Part shown: in pieces, positions 25,814 through 34,326 of the stretch
Layout of the letters: each line of letters begins with the position of its first letter
How positions within the stretch are numbered: the first letter of the stretch is position 1
Origin: Bacteroidota bacterium
GTDB lineage: Bacteria > Bacteroidota > Ignavibacteria > OLB7
Direction of reading: 5' to 3'
Length of the DNA: 64,000 nt
Assembly: GCA_018266795.1 (NCBI GenBank)
Contig: JAFDZV010000008.1
Coordinates: 1 to 64,000, forward strand
Program-made: the position numbers and the translations under genes
Notes under the pieces: generated by a model
Database searches by the model: none
Told to the model about the DNA's origin: nothing
What the model saw: the letters and a program-made list of their open reading frames with translations, nothing else

Positions 25814-28800
25814 ATGGTTGCAAAGAACCTCCGGCGCGGTTGCATCAGGGGCTTCGTTCACATTCAACGCCTGACCGATATGCGGAACGCGCGCGTGGAC
25901 TTCCTGAACAACGGCACACTGCCGTTCGTGGAGCGCCGGGAGGAGATCGGCCGGATCGTCCGCTTCTGGGAAGGGACGCCGGACTCCAGCGGGCTGCGCG
26001 CCATGCTGGTGACAGGAGAGGCGGGTATCGGCAAGAGCCGTCTTCTGGAGGAGTCACTTGCCCGGATCGGCTCGCGCGGGGGCGCGGTGATACACGTCCG
26101 GCTGTATCCGGATTCCGCCACATCGCTCGCTCCGTTGATCGCGCGCAGCATCTGGGACTCCGCAGCGGGACGGCATCTGCTGAAGTGCGAGCCCGAGGGG
26201 AGGATCGTTCCGGTTCTGGCCGCGCTGCGGCGGCTGGGCCGCCTGCGGCCCACGATGCTCGTGATCGAGGATCTGCATCTGATAGCCGGCGATGCGCTCG
26301 GGGAGCTTGCGGCGCTGCTGGAATCGCTGGCGGATGAATCGATCGCCCTTCTCTGCGCCGCCCGCCCGGTGGACGATCGCGCCCGCGGACTCCTGGAGCG
26401 ATTTCTCGTGGACGAACTCCGGCTTCACGGAATCGCAGTGGAAGGAATCGCGGAGCTCTGGAGTTCGCTGTTCAACGTCGCGCTGGATGACGAGTACGCA
26501 CGGCTGCTGCACGGCGCGACGCTTGGCAATGCGCTGGCACTGCGTTCGGCCATTCGCGGCGCGATCAACGCCGGCGCCGTGGCCGCGGGCGATGGCGAAG
26601 CGGGGCTCGTGCGGCTTCCCGCTGCCGGATTCGGCGCGGTTATCGAACGCCACGTACGCTTCCTCGCCGACGGCCTTGCAGCACATCTCACGCAGGAGGA
26701 GTTGAGTGCCGCCGAACGGCTGGCCGTACTGGGAGAGATCTTCGCACGCGCCGCCGCCGCCGCCGTGCTCGGGAATGACGCGGCCATGCTGAGCGCGCTC
26801 TCGTTCAAGGGAATCATCGCGGGCTCGCCAACCGCACGGCGTCCGCTTTCAGGAGGGGAGGAGGCTGCCTCGCTCCTCGCCTTCTCTCACACGCTGCTGC
26901 ACCGCCAGCTCGCGGAGCGCCGCTCTCTGGACGCGGAGGCGATAGCGCAATTGATCGCGGTACGTCTGCCGCTTCACTCCACTCTCCCCGTGCAGATTCT
27001 CGCCGAGTGCGGTGCGGCAGCCCTTCCCCCGGAGTTGGCGGCCCGGGTGGTGAGCGAGCTTGTCCGTGGGGCGGAAGGCCTGCAGAGAACGGCGGACTGG
27101 GAACTGGGCCTTCGGCTGCTGGATGCGGCCGCAGCGCTCTTCAACGGAATGAAGGAAGGACTCAGTCCGGACTCCGCCCGGGCTCTCGAGGCAGCGCTTG
27201 CGGCATGCCGGCTGGAGTTTCTCGCGCGGGACGTTGCAGGCCCGGAGCATGCTTCGCTGAGAGAACGGCTGATGGAACTCACGGCGAACCTCGAGAGCCG
27301 GGAGTTCGCAATTCATCGCCTGCGAGCGCTCCAGCATCGACTCTGGGAAAGCATTCGCAGGCACGGCGCCTATCCGAAGCAGGAGCTGGCGCAGTTCGAC
27401 GAGGTGATGATGCGATACCCGGAGCTTATGGGATCGCCGGTTGCAATCGACTTCCTCGCCATTGTGGCACGGCTCTCTCCCACAGGACCGCACGAGGATC
27501 TGGGACGGGAGATGGAGGCACGGATGGATGCGATCATTGCCGCGGGCGATGCGGCCGTCGGCGCACGTGCATATCGAAAGATCGGCGCCAACCTGCTCTG
27601 GCTGTTCGATACCGAGGAGGAACTTGGCAGGCGTCTGGAATTTCTCCGGCAGTTCGATCCGGCACAGAACGCGGACGATCTCGATGTGCTCACCTGGGGA
27701 ACGCTGCTCTACGACAAGATCGGCGAGCTGGATATCGCATGCCTGTGGGCGGAGCGCGTGGTGGATCGCGCACGCATCCGCGGGCAGGCTCACATCCAGC
27801 GCACGTTCCGGATGATCCCGCTCTGGGCCGCCGCCGCTCGCGGCGCGGAGCTTGCATCGATCGAAGAACGGGCGCGGGCGATTATCGCGGAGGCACCGGA
27901 GCATGCGGCGGAACGGCTGCTGCGCAACGCCGGTGCGCGTCTGGTGGAGATCGCCATCCTCCGGGGTGAGGCCGATGCCGCCCGGCGCATTGCAACAACG
28001 ATGCTCGGCGGCCGGGGAGCATGGTATGCGCAGCAGGCAATGCTTCTGATCATGCAGGGCGATCGCGAAGGGGCCCTGCAGGGCATCGCTGCCAACGACG
28101 CCGCGCCGAACGAGCTGCGTGCGATGGCGACGGCGCTCGCCGCCGGAACACCCGATACCGCAACCGTGGAAGGCGTCTGGGACATGATGCACGAGCCGAT
28201 CCTGCAACTGCCTGCGGTGATGGCGCATACGATCGGCATCGAACTGCTTCGCATGGCTGCCGAACGTCCGGGACTGGCGCATCAGGCGGCCGCCCGCTGC
28301 GGGCAACTGCATCAGCCGATCGAACTGATGCTGGACTGGCTTGCGAAGCGATCGCTTGTTGCGTATATGACGCCGCTCCTGAACCGCTGCGCCGATCTGA
28401 TCCCGCAGGAAGCCCGCCGCAGATGGCAGGCTCTGTACGCATCGCTTCAACGCGCTCACGAACCGGAGGAGAGCAACGGCGCCGACGAGAGCGATGCTCC
28501 GTTGCGGATATCGATGCTCGGCGTCATCGGCGTATCACGTCCGGGGGAGGGCCCGCTGCCGCTTCGGGGCGAACGCCTTCGCACATTCCTCGGCCTGCTG
28601 GTTGCCGACAGCATCGCCGCACGGCCGCTTTCCTACAGGGAGTTCTGCCACGTTGCATCGGGCGGCGAACCGGATCAGGAGCGCGCGCGCAAGGCGATGA
28701 ACCTGGCCGTTCACAGGCTGCGCGATGCGATCGGTCGCGATGCGATACGCACCGATCAACCGGTACCCGCGTTGAACCTTGCGCGTGTGCAGGTTGATCT

Positions 28801-29167
28801 TCTGGATGCATACCGGGCACTGGCGGAGGCGCGCGCGGCAACGAACGACCGGCAGTTGATCCGCGCCCGCAATGCGCTGATGCTGGCCATGGAGATATCG
28901 CGCGGAGAGGTTCCCTTCCCGGGACTGTACGATCGATTCTTCGAGGCGGCGCGCGAGGACTTCGAACACACGTTGCGCGGCGTGCTGGTTGATATCGCCG
29001 GGCGGCTGCTGCGCGAGGAGGATGCGGAGGACGCCGCCGAGCTCCTGCGTTCGGGCCTTCGGGCGCTCCCCGGCGACGGCGAGATCGGCGAGCTTCTGCA
29101 CGACGCGCTGCTCGCCTCCGGCGAGCACCTCGAGGCAGCGCGCGTGCGCATCAATAACGAAGCGTGA
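25814..29167 (+). CDS. Large AAA/STAND ATPase with SARP-type (wHTH + BTAD) transcriptional regulator domain
   Basis: A 1117-residue cytosolic protein (ATG 25814; an alternative at 25880). Residues about 37-230 are an AAA_16-type ATPase with FVERREEIGRIVRFWEG, Walker A GEAGIGKS (68-75) and a Walker B-like MLVIEDLHLI. A long helical repeat region follows (about 240-890), not clearly TPR. Residues about 899-990 form a winged helix like OmpR/SARP regulators (ISMLGVIGVSRPG, PLPLRGERLRTFLGLLVAD, MNLAVHRLRDAIG), followed by a bacterial transcriptional activator (BTAD) helical repeat to the C-terminus. In known SARP/LAL-type regulators the ATPase and DNA-binding parts are in the reverse order, so a C-terminal SARP module is unusual. 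Target unknown; the secreted PLD gene 42 bases downstream is a candidate. Confidence 0.8.
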   Translation: MVAKNLRRGCIRGFVHIQRLTDMRNARVDFLNNGTLPFVERREEIGRIVRFWEGTPDSSGLRAMLVTGEAGIGKSRLLEESLARIGSRGGAVIHVRLYPDSATSLAPLIARSIWDSAAGRHLLKCEPEGRIVPVLAALRRLGRLRPTMLVIEDLHLIAGDALGELAALLESLADESIALLCAARPVDDRARGLLERFLVDELRLHGIAVEGIAELWSSLFNVALDDEYARLLHGATLGNALALRSAIRGAINAGAVAAGDGEAGLVRLPAAGFGAVIERHVRFLADGLAAHLTQEELSAAERLAVLGEIFARAAAAAVLGNDAAMLSALSFKGIIAGSPTARRPLSGGEEAASLLAFSHTLLHRQLAERRSLDAEAIAQLIAVRLPLHSTLPVQILAECGAAALPPELAARVVSELVRGAEGLQRTADWELGLRLLDAAAALFNGMKEGLSPDSARALEAALAACRLEFLARDVAGPEHASLRERLMELTANLESREFAIHRLRALQHRLWESIRRHGAYPKQELAQFDEVMMRYPELMGSPVAIDFLAIVARLSPTGPHEDLGREMEARMDAIIAAGDAAVGARAYRKIGANLLWLFDTEEELGRRLEFLRQFDPAQNADDLDVLTWGTLLYDKIGELDIACLWAERVVDRARIRGQAHIQRTFRMIPLWAAAARGAELASIEERARAIIAEAPEHAAERLLRNAGARLVEIAILRGEADAARRIATTMLGGRGAWYAQQAMLLIMQGDREGALQGIAANDAAPNELRAMATALAAGTPDTATVEGVWDMMHEPILQLPAVMAHTIGIELLRMAAERPGLAHQAAARCGQLHQPIELMLDWLAKRSLVAYMTPLLNRCADLIPQEARRRWQALYASLQRAHEPEESNGADESDAPLRISMLGVIGVSRPGEGPLPLRGERLRTFLGLLVADSIAARPLSYREFCHVASGGEPDQERARKAMNLAVHRLRDAIGRDAIRTDQPVPALNLARVQVDLLDAYRALAEARAATNDRQLIRARNALMLAMEISRGEVPFPGLYDRFFEAAREDFEHTLRGVLVDIAGRLLREEDAEDAAELLRSGLRALPGDGEIGELLHDALLASGEHLEAARVRINNEA

Positions 29168-29209
29168 CAACGTTCGCGCTCCCATCCAGGCCGGTGTATC
29201 TTGCCGTTG

Positions 29210-30658
29210 ATGACTATGCATGCGATATCGTCCGGCCGCTCCGTGAAGTGGCTGCTGCCGCTCCTGTTTCTGATGGCAGGCCCGATCGGCGTTTCGGCAC
29301 AACTGGAGATATACTTCAACAGAAGCGTGGACACCTCGCTCGCGTGGCCCGCGGGCAACGTTGCCAGGGGCGGGCGCGACTTCTCGATCATCACGCTCGA
29401 GGAGCTGAACACCGCGAAGAGCTCCATCGACATGGCGATGTACAGCCTGAACACGCCGCGTGTGGTGAACGCGTTGATAGCTGCCCGCGCGCGCGGAGTG
29501 AAGGTGCGCGTGATTGCCCACGTGGAGAATCTGAGCGACTCCAGCAACCGGTTCGGCGATCTTGCGCAGGCAGGCATCCCCATCATTACGAACCCGAAGG
29601 CTGCCCAGGGTGAGATCCAGCCGCTGATGCACGACAAGTTCTTCGTGATCGATGCACGCAGCACGGCCCCGCCCGACGCACATCCGGTGGTGATCACCGG
29701 AAGCTGGAATGCAACACAGCAGCAGACGTATCTGGATGCGAACAACCTGGTGATCGTTCGCGATTCCGCCGTTGCGCATGCCTACCTGGTGGAGTTCGAG
29801 GAGATGTGGGGCTCCGGCGCCGACATCCCGGATACGGCTGCAGCCAGATTCGGCCGTGCCAAGCAGAGCACCACACGGCACTTCTTCACACTTGCGAACG
29901 GCAGCCGGCTTGAACTTCGCTTCTCGCCGACGGACTCCACCTCGCGCGCAATCAACAACCATCTGGCCGCATGCGGCAGCTCCATCCTCACTGCGAACCT
30001 GACATTCACGTATGCGTTGTTCGCGCGCACGCTCCGCGATCGAGCGGCCGGCGGCGCGAACGTACGCTCGATCATCGACAACATTGACGATGCCGGCAGC
30101 CAGTACGGATTCATCGGGACGTTCGCGGAGGCGTACGACTGGCAGCTGGACGGCCTGCTGCATCACAAGTACGCCGTACTGGATGCGCTCCCGTTCGGGC
30201 ATGGCAGCGCCGCCGCCGTGATCACCGGCTCGCACAACTGGACATCCTCCGCCGAGACCAGAAACGATGAGAACATGATTGCCATCGTGGACTCGCTGGC
30301 GGCGAATCAGTATCTCCAGGAGTTCGCGGCGCGATATCGCGATGTTGGCGGGACCACTCCATTTGTGGGCATATCCGGTGTGAGCGACGGCGATCGCCGC
30401 AATGCGTCCGGCGCGGCGGCCGGGCTTCGAGCATACCCGAACCCGTTCACGAGCACGGTAACCCTTGTTCCGGGAACGCCCGGCACGGGCGAGCTTGTGA
30501 TCGCCGACAACCTGGGGCAGGTAGTGCTGGTAACGAATGTGGCCGATGGCGCACATACCGTGGAGTGGAACGCGGCGGCATACCCCGCAGGCATCTATCA
30601 TGTCGTATTGCGACACGACGGCCGCACCGAGCATCTGAAATTGACGATTGTGCGGTAA
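29210..30658 (+). CDS. Secreted phospholipase-D-like protein with type IX secretion sorting domain
   Basis: A 482-residue protein from ATG 29210 (in-frame TTG at 29201 rejected). Signal peptide ends GPIGVSAQ. Two PLD catalytic motifs are present: HDKFFVID (His141, Lys143, Asp148) with GSWNATQQQ, and HHKYAVLD (His318, Lys320, Asp325) with ITGSHNWTSSAE. Both HxK(x)4D motifs are complete, so it should be active as a nuclease or phospholipase. Residues from about 408 form the Por C-terminal sorting domain (AYPNPFTSTVTLVP, GIYHVVLRHDGRTEHLKLTI), so it is exported and likely surface-attached via type IX secretion. It follows the SARP-type regulator by 42 bases and may be its target or co-transcribed. 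Confidence 0.88.
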   Translation: MTMHAISSGRSVKWLLPLLFLMAGPIGVSAQLEIYFNRSVDTSLAWPAGNVARGGRDFSIITLEELNTAKSSIDMAMYSLNTPRVVNALIAARARGVKVRVIAHVENLSDSSNRFGDLAQAGIPIITNPKAAQGEIQPLMHDKFFVIDARSTAPPDAHPVVITGSWNATQQQTYLDANNLVIVRDSAVAHAYLVEFEEMWGSGADIPDTAAARFGRAKQSTTRHFFTLANGSRLELRFSPTDSTSRAINNHLAACGSSILTANLTFTYALFARTLRDRAAGGANVRSIIDNIDDAGSQYGFIGTFAEAYDWQLDGLLHHKYAVLDALPFGHGSAAAVITGSHNWTSSAETRNDENMIAIVDSLAANQYLQEFAARYRDVGGTTPFVGISGVSDGDRRNASGAAAGLRAYPNPFTSTVTLVPGTPGTGELVIADNLGQVVLVTNVADGAHTVEWNAAAYPAGIYHVVLRHDGRTEHLKLTIVR

Positions 30659-30792
30659 CGGAACGCTTTTCACGCATATACATCGTGAGAAGAGTTCTTC
30701 TCCACGGCTTCATGCCGGCAGGGGGCTAACCCTGCACACCGGAGTTTCGTTTACCAACGAGCATCTCTACTCTCAATCAGGAGGACCTCTAT

Positions 30793-32787
30793 ATGTATCA
30801 ACGCCCGATCGCTCGCGCGATTCGTATCAGCGCAACGCTTGCGTTGCAGCTCGTCGCGCTCCTCGCGCTCTCGGACGCATTGTTCGCACAGGAGACCGGC
30901 GAACGCTGGCCCAAGTGGTGGTACGGTGTTTACGGCGGCGCGAACATCAATCTCTTCAGCGGAGCCGTGCACGACCTCGGCACCAACTCTCCGCTCACGA
31001 ACGTTGCGGACAGCACCGGCTTCGACAAGGCATCCGGACTGGGTCTGGCGCTTGGCGGCATCCTGGAGTACAACTCCGGCAAACTCCTCGGCGGCAACCT
31101 CATGGTTGGCTACGACAACCGCAGCGTCGGGTTCGACACACGCACGTCGGTGGTGGACGGCGCCACAACCAGAACGGACGAGACACTGGCAGCGCACCTT
31201 GCATACGTGACCATCGAGCCGAATGTGCGGGTCAATCTCGGCAGCCGCCTGTTCCATTTGATGATCGGCCCCAGCTTCCGAATCCTCGTGGCGAAGAGCT
31301 TCGACTACGGCTTCACCGACGTGGCGAACAACAATCAGGCATCCACACAGAACGGCAACTTTCCGAACATCCGCAGCTTCGTTGTCGGCGCGCAGGCCGG
31401 ACTCGGCTACGATATCCCGCTCAGCGATCCGGCAGCAACCACACAGATGGTGCTGACACCGTTTGCACAGTTCCACATCACGCAGGATCTGCTGGACGAT
31501 CCTTCAACCCTCAACACGATGAAGGTGAGCACGATTCGCGCCGGCGTGGAGTTGAAGTTCGGCAGTGTGACGCCGGAAGCGCTGCCGCCCGATGCGGCGC
31601 CATCGGCCGAGTTCGTAGTGCGCGCACCGAACGTGGTGACGGAGAGCCGCAGGCTGAACGAGACCTTCCCGATGCGGAACTATGTCTTCTTCGACCAGGG
31701 CTCCACGGAACTGCCGGCACGCTACAAGCGCGTTGCATCGGCCAACGACTTCCGTGAAGATCAGCTTGTGAAGCCGAGCGCCGAGACGGGCCACGCCGGC
31801 GATCCGCTGCAGATGCGCTCGCAGCGCCAGATGGATGTGTACTACAACGTGATCAACGTCTTCGGCGATCGCCTGCGGCGCAATCCCGCTGCAACTGTGA
31901 AACTGATCGGCTCTGCCAACGGCGACGCAGCCGCCGGCAAGCAGATGGCGGAGAACGTGAAGAGCTACCTGGTCTCCACCTTCGGAATCGATCCCAAGCG
32001 CATCACCACCGCAGGAACCGCCCAGCCAGCACACCGCTCGGGCTCCGGCGCAACGCAGGGTGAAGACCGGAAGCTGGTGGACGCGGAGAATTATCGTGTC
32101 GAGATCGAGGCAACGCCTGACGATCTGCTGCAGCCGGTGACGATCAACTCCGTACAGGAGGAGCCGATCGACAACGACATCCTCGTCTCCATCCCGGAAC
32201 GAAACGACGTCGCCTTCTGGAACGTCACCGTCACCGATCGCGACGGAAACACGAAGACCTACGGGCCATTCCACGACGTGTCATCCACACGCATCGACTC
32301 CAAGGAGTTGCTCGGCTCCAAGCGCGACGGACGCTACAAGAGCAAGATCAGCCTGACGACGAAGGACGGCAAGACGGTGGAGTCGCCGGAGCAGGAGTTC
32401 CGTCTTGTTCGCGCCGATGCCGATGACGAACAGACCGGCGTGCGCTATTCGATTCTCTTCGAGTTCGACGAGTCCAAGACGGTGCAGACGTACGAGCACT
32501 TCCTCGTGAATACGGTTGCGCCTGCGATTCCGAACGGTGCGTCCGTGATCATCCACGGACACACGGACGTGACGGGCGATCCGGACTACAACACCAAGCT
32601 CTCGCAGCGCCGCTCCGACGAGGTTCAGAAGATCCTCACACGGGAGCTGACGAAGGCGGGGAAGACGGTGACGTTCGACACGTACGGCTTCGGAGAGGAT
32701 GAACGGCGCTCGCCGTTCAACAACACGCTGCCGGAGCAGCGCTACTACAACCGCACGGTGGTGATCGAAATCGTGCCGGGGAAGTAG
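30793..32787 (+). CDS. Large outer-membrane protein with barrel and two OmpA-like domains
   Basis: A 664-residue protein; AGGAGG lies 7 bases before the ATG. Signal peptide ends SDALFAQ. Residues about 38-260 look like a beta-barrel (WYGVYGGANINLFSGAVHDL, LGGNLMVGYDN, GPSFRILVAKS). A first OmpA-like domain at about 290-430 is degenerate (YVFFDQGSTELPARY, KLIGSANGDAAAGKQMAENV, RITTAGTAQP), then a linker, then a complete OmpA C-domain at about 560-662 (SILFEFDESKTVQTYEHFLV, IIHGHTDVTGDPDYNTKLSQ, GFGEDERRSPFNN). It should tether the outer membrane to peptidoglycan. Two OmpA domains in one protein are uncommon. Followed by a family-1 repeat and a terminator. Confidence 0.85.
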   Translation: MYQRPIARAIRISATLALQLVALLALSDALFAQETGERWPKWWYGVYGGANINLFSGAVHDLGTNSPLTNVADSTGFDKASGLGLALGGILEYNSGKLLGGNLMVGYDNRSVGFDTRTSVVDGATTRTDETLAAHLAYVTIEPNVRVNLGSRLFHLMIGPSFRILVAKSFDYGFTDVANNNQASTQNGNFPNIRSFVVGAQAGLGYDIPLSDPAATTQMVLTPFAQFHITQDLLDDPSTLNTMKVSTIRAGVELKFGSVTPEALPPDAAPSAEFVVRAPNVVTESRRLNETFPMRNYVFFDQGSTELPARYKRVASANDFREDQLVKPSAETGHAGDPLQMRSQRQMDVYYNVINVFGDRLRRNPAATVKLIGSANGDAAAGKQMAENVKSYLVSTFGIDPKRITTAGTAQPAHRSGSGATQGEDRKLVDAENYRVEIEATPDDLLQPVTINSVQEEPIDNDILVSIPERNDVAFWNVTVTDRDGNTKTYGPFHDVSSTRIDSKELLGSKRDGRYKSKISLTTKDGKTVESPEQEFRLVRADADDEQTGVRYSILFEFDESKTVQTYEHFLVNTVAPAIPNGASVIIHGHTDVTGDPDYNTKLSQRRSDEVQKILTRELTKAGKTVTFDTYGFGEDERRSPFNNTLPEQRYYNRTVVIEIVPGK

Positions 32788-32807
32788 ACGGGTTCCTGCC
32801 GGACGGT

Positions 32808-32947
32808 CGATCACGTGATGGGCGACCTTTGATAACAACGGGCCTGGTTCTTTGTACGCTCGCCTGCGGCTCGCCGGGAGCTCCCGGTCAGTTGCAGGAA
32901 CAAACCGAACGGAGAAGAACAACGTCCTGTTTTGATAGGAACCGGGT
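32808..32947 (+). repeat. Dispersed intergenic repeat, family 1, copy A
   Basis: About 140 bases with blocks CGATCACGT, GGTTCTTTGTACGCTCGCCT, GCGGCTCGC, GGTCAGT, AGAAGAACAAC, CCTGTTTTGATAGGAACC, matching copy B at 58409-58546 in order and spacing. It contains a 14-base palindrome CCGGGAGCTCCCGG. It lies between the OmpA gene stop and its terminator. Confidence 0.75.
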
Positions 32948-32967
32948 TTCCCTCCGGGAATGCTCAA

Positions 32968-33003
32968 CGGGCCGCGCCGAACACTCAGTTCGGCGCGGCC
33001 CGC
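32968..33003 (+). terminator. Strong hairpin terminator
   Basis: Perfect inverted repeat CGGGCCGCGCCGAAC / GTTCGGCGCGGCCCG with a 5-base loop, then CTTGTTAT. It serves the OmpA gene on the plus strand and could also act on minus-strand transcripts from the gene at 33192. Confidence 0.75.
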
Positions 33004-33191
33004 TTGTTATCTGCCTCACCGCAGGCGCCAGGGCCCGGATCCCGTTCCATTTCCTCCCGGTGTCTCCGCATGCTCCACCGTCGGGCGTGACACGCAGCCC
33101 GGTGTTGCCGGCGCGGTGCGGGAGTCATCGGCATGCCGCCGCGGCGAACCGCCATGCCGGCGCGCGTTTCACAACAGCGCCGCTGCGCCGC

Positions 33192-33662
33192 TCAACCTCC
33201 GTAGATGAACGGCGGCTCCAGACCGAGCGCGCGGAGATATACCGTCAGCTGCCCGCGATGATGCCAGTGCTCGTCGTAAACAAAGCCGATCACCTGAGCG
33301 GCCGTGAACTCACCGTAGAAGAGTTTGATCGGCGTATCCAACCCGTCATCGGTCAACGACTCCAGCACCCGTGCGCGCACCTGGTGTGCGCTCTCCATGA
33401 GCTTGCGAACGTCTGCACGCGCAGCGATCGCAGGCCCCTGATCGCGATTGTATTCCTCCTGCGTCATGGAGCCACGTTCCAGGCCCAGCAGTGTGGCGCG
33501 CTCCGCGCCGTAGAGATGCGCCGCAAGCTCGCCAACGGTGCGGCATCCCTCCGCCGGACGAACGTCCCATGCATCGTCCGGAATCATCTCCATCATCTTC
33601 GTTGTGGCACGCTCGGTATACTCGAGCCACGTGAACCGTCCGCGAACGTCGTCTGCTGTCAT
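33192..33662 (-). CDS. DinB-family metal-binding protein
   Basis: A 156-residue four-helix protein of the DinB/YfiT (DUF664-like) superfamily. The ATG 33662 is preferred to a TTG 21 bases upstream. Motifs: RFTWLEYTERATTKMMEMIP, CRTVGELAAHLYGAERATLL (first His ligand), and YDEHWHHRGQLTVYLRALGL (two further His). Three histidines in this pattern bind a divalent metal. Members act as thiol S-transferases, stress proteins or remain uncharacterised. The gene is alone on the minus strand, next to a lipoprotein gene. Confidence 0.85.
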   Translation of the reverse strand: MTADDVRGRFTWLEYTERATTKMMEMIPDDAWDVRPAEGCRTVGELAAHLYGAERATLLGLERGSMTQEEYNRDQGPAIAARADVRKLMESAHQVRARVLESLTDDGLDTPIKLFYGEFTAAQVIGFVYDEHWHHRGQLTVYLRALGLEPPFIYGG

Positions 33663-33719
33663 ACGGGCTGTGTAACTGTTCAATGTGGATGCCGGCCACG
33701 GCCGCCGTTCGGTATGCGG

Positions 33720-34151
33720 CTACTCGGCGTTGTTCTTACGTCCGATGATCGCGTTGATCGAATCGAGCGGGATGTTGAACTGCTTCGAGATGCTGATCCT
33801 CGCAATCGAGTCCTGATGCTTCAGATACCTGCTCAGTTCGGTCTGCACACCGGAAATGTTCCTTCCCTGCGCCTTGATGATGCTGTCGGTAATGCGCTTC
33901 GGTATCGCCACGGCGCGGCGCGCATACTCGCGCAACACCGTCTCCTCGAAGCTCGGCACCATCTCCGGCGATCGCGCCTCACGCGATTCGGCCGGCGCCG
34001 GTGTCTGCGCCGGTGGCGGGGCCTGTGCAGGTTGTTTCGCATCGGGCGCCTTCGTGTCGCCGCACGAGGCAAGCGGTGCCGAGATCGCGAGAAGAACGGA
34101 GGCGAGGATGAACGGGAAGTGCGTTATGCGCATGGCCATGGGAATGTACAT
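33720..34151 (-). CDS. Small lipoprotein with proline-rich linker
   Basis: About 143 residues from ATG 34151 (further ATGs at 34139 and 34133 fit equally). The signal peptide FPFILASVLLAISAPLASC has a lipobox, so the mature protein is lipidated. A Pro/Ala/Gln linker (APPPAQTPAPAES) precedes a helical charged C-terminal domain of about 80 residues (EETVLREYARRAVAIPKRIT, ELSRYLKHQDSIARISISKQ). Function not recognised. It is read divergently from the first STAND gene, whose promoter lies in the 68-180-base space between them. Confidence 0.75.
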   Translation of the reverse strand: MYIPMAMRITHFPFILASVLLAISAPLASCGDTKAPDAKQPAQAPPPAQTPAPAESREARSPEMVPSFEETVLREYARRAVAIPKRITDSIIKAQGRNISGVQTELSRYLKHQDSIARISISKQFNIPLDSINAIIGRKNNAE

Positions 34152-34218
34152 GTAGGGACAACCAACCGGAGCGCGCCCAATATAGCCCGCCCGCAGCGTT
34201 GCATTCAATGCGGCATGG

Positions 34219-34249
34219 TTGACATCCACCGTAATCCCTGCTACTTTTG
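34219..34249 (+). promoter_or_regulatory. Promoter of STAND gene 1: TTGACA - 17 bases - TACTTT(TG)
   Basis: A perfect -35 hexamer TTGACA (34219-34224), 17-base spacer, then TACTTTTG (34242-34249), which fits both TAnnTTTG and a sigma-70 -10 box. Transcription would start near 34256, so the true start is the ATG at 34327 and not the longer frame that begins inside the promoter. Confidence 0.65.
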
Positions 34250-34326
34250 CACTCCTCTCATTCTCCCACAACGCCTGCAGCCCCCTGCATGCGAAGCCGC
34301 CAACCGCCTGTTGTTGGCGGCGCATC

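Noticed and set aside
26849-28459. Minus-strand open frame of 536 codons opposite the SARP-type regulator
   Set aside because: No domain, atypical composition, complete overlap with the supported gene.
28535-30673. Minus-strand open frame of 712 codons spanning the regulator end and PLD gene
   Set aside because: It crosses two well-supported plus-strand genes and has His/Arg/Val-rich composition without motifs.
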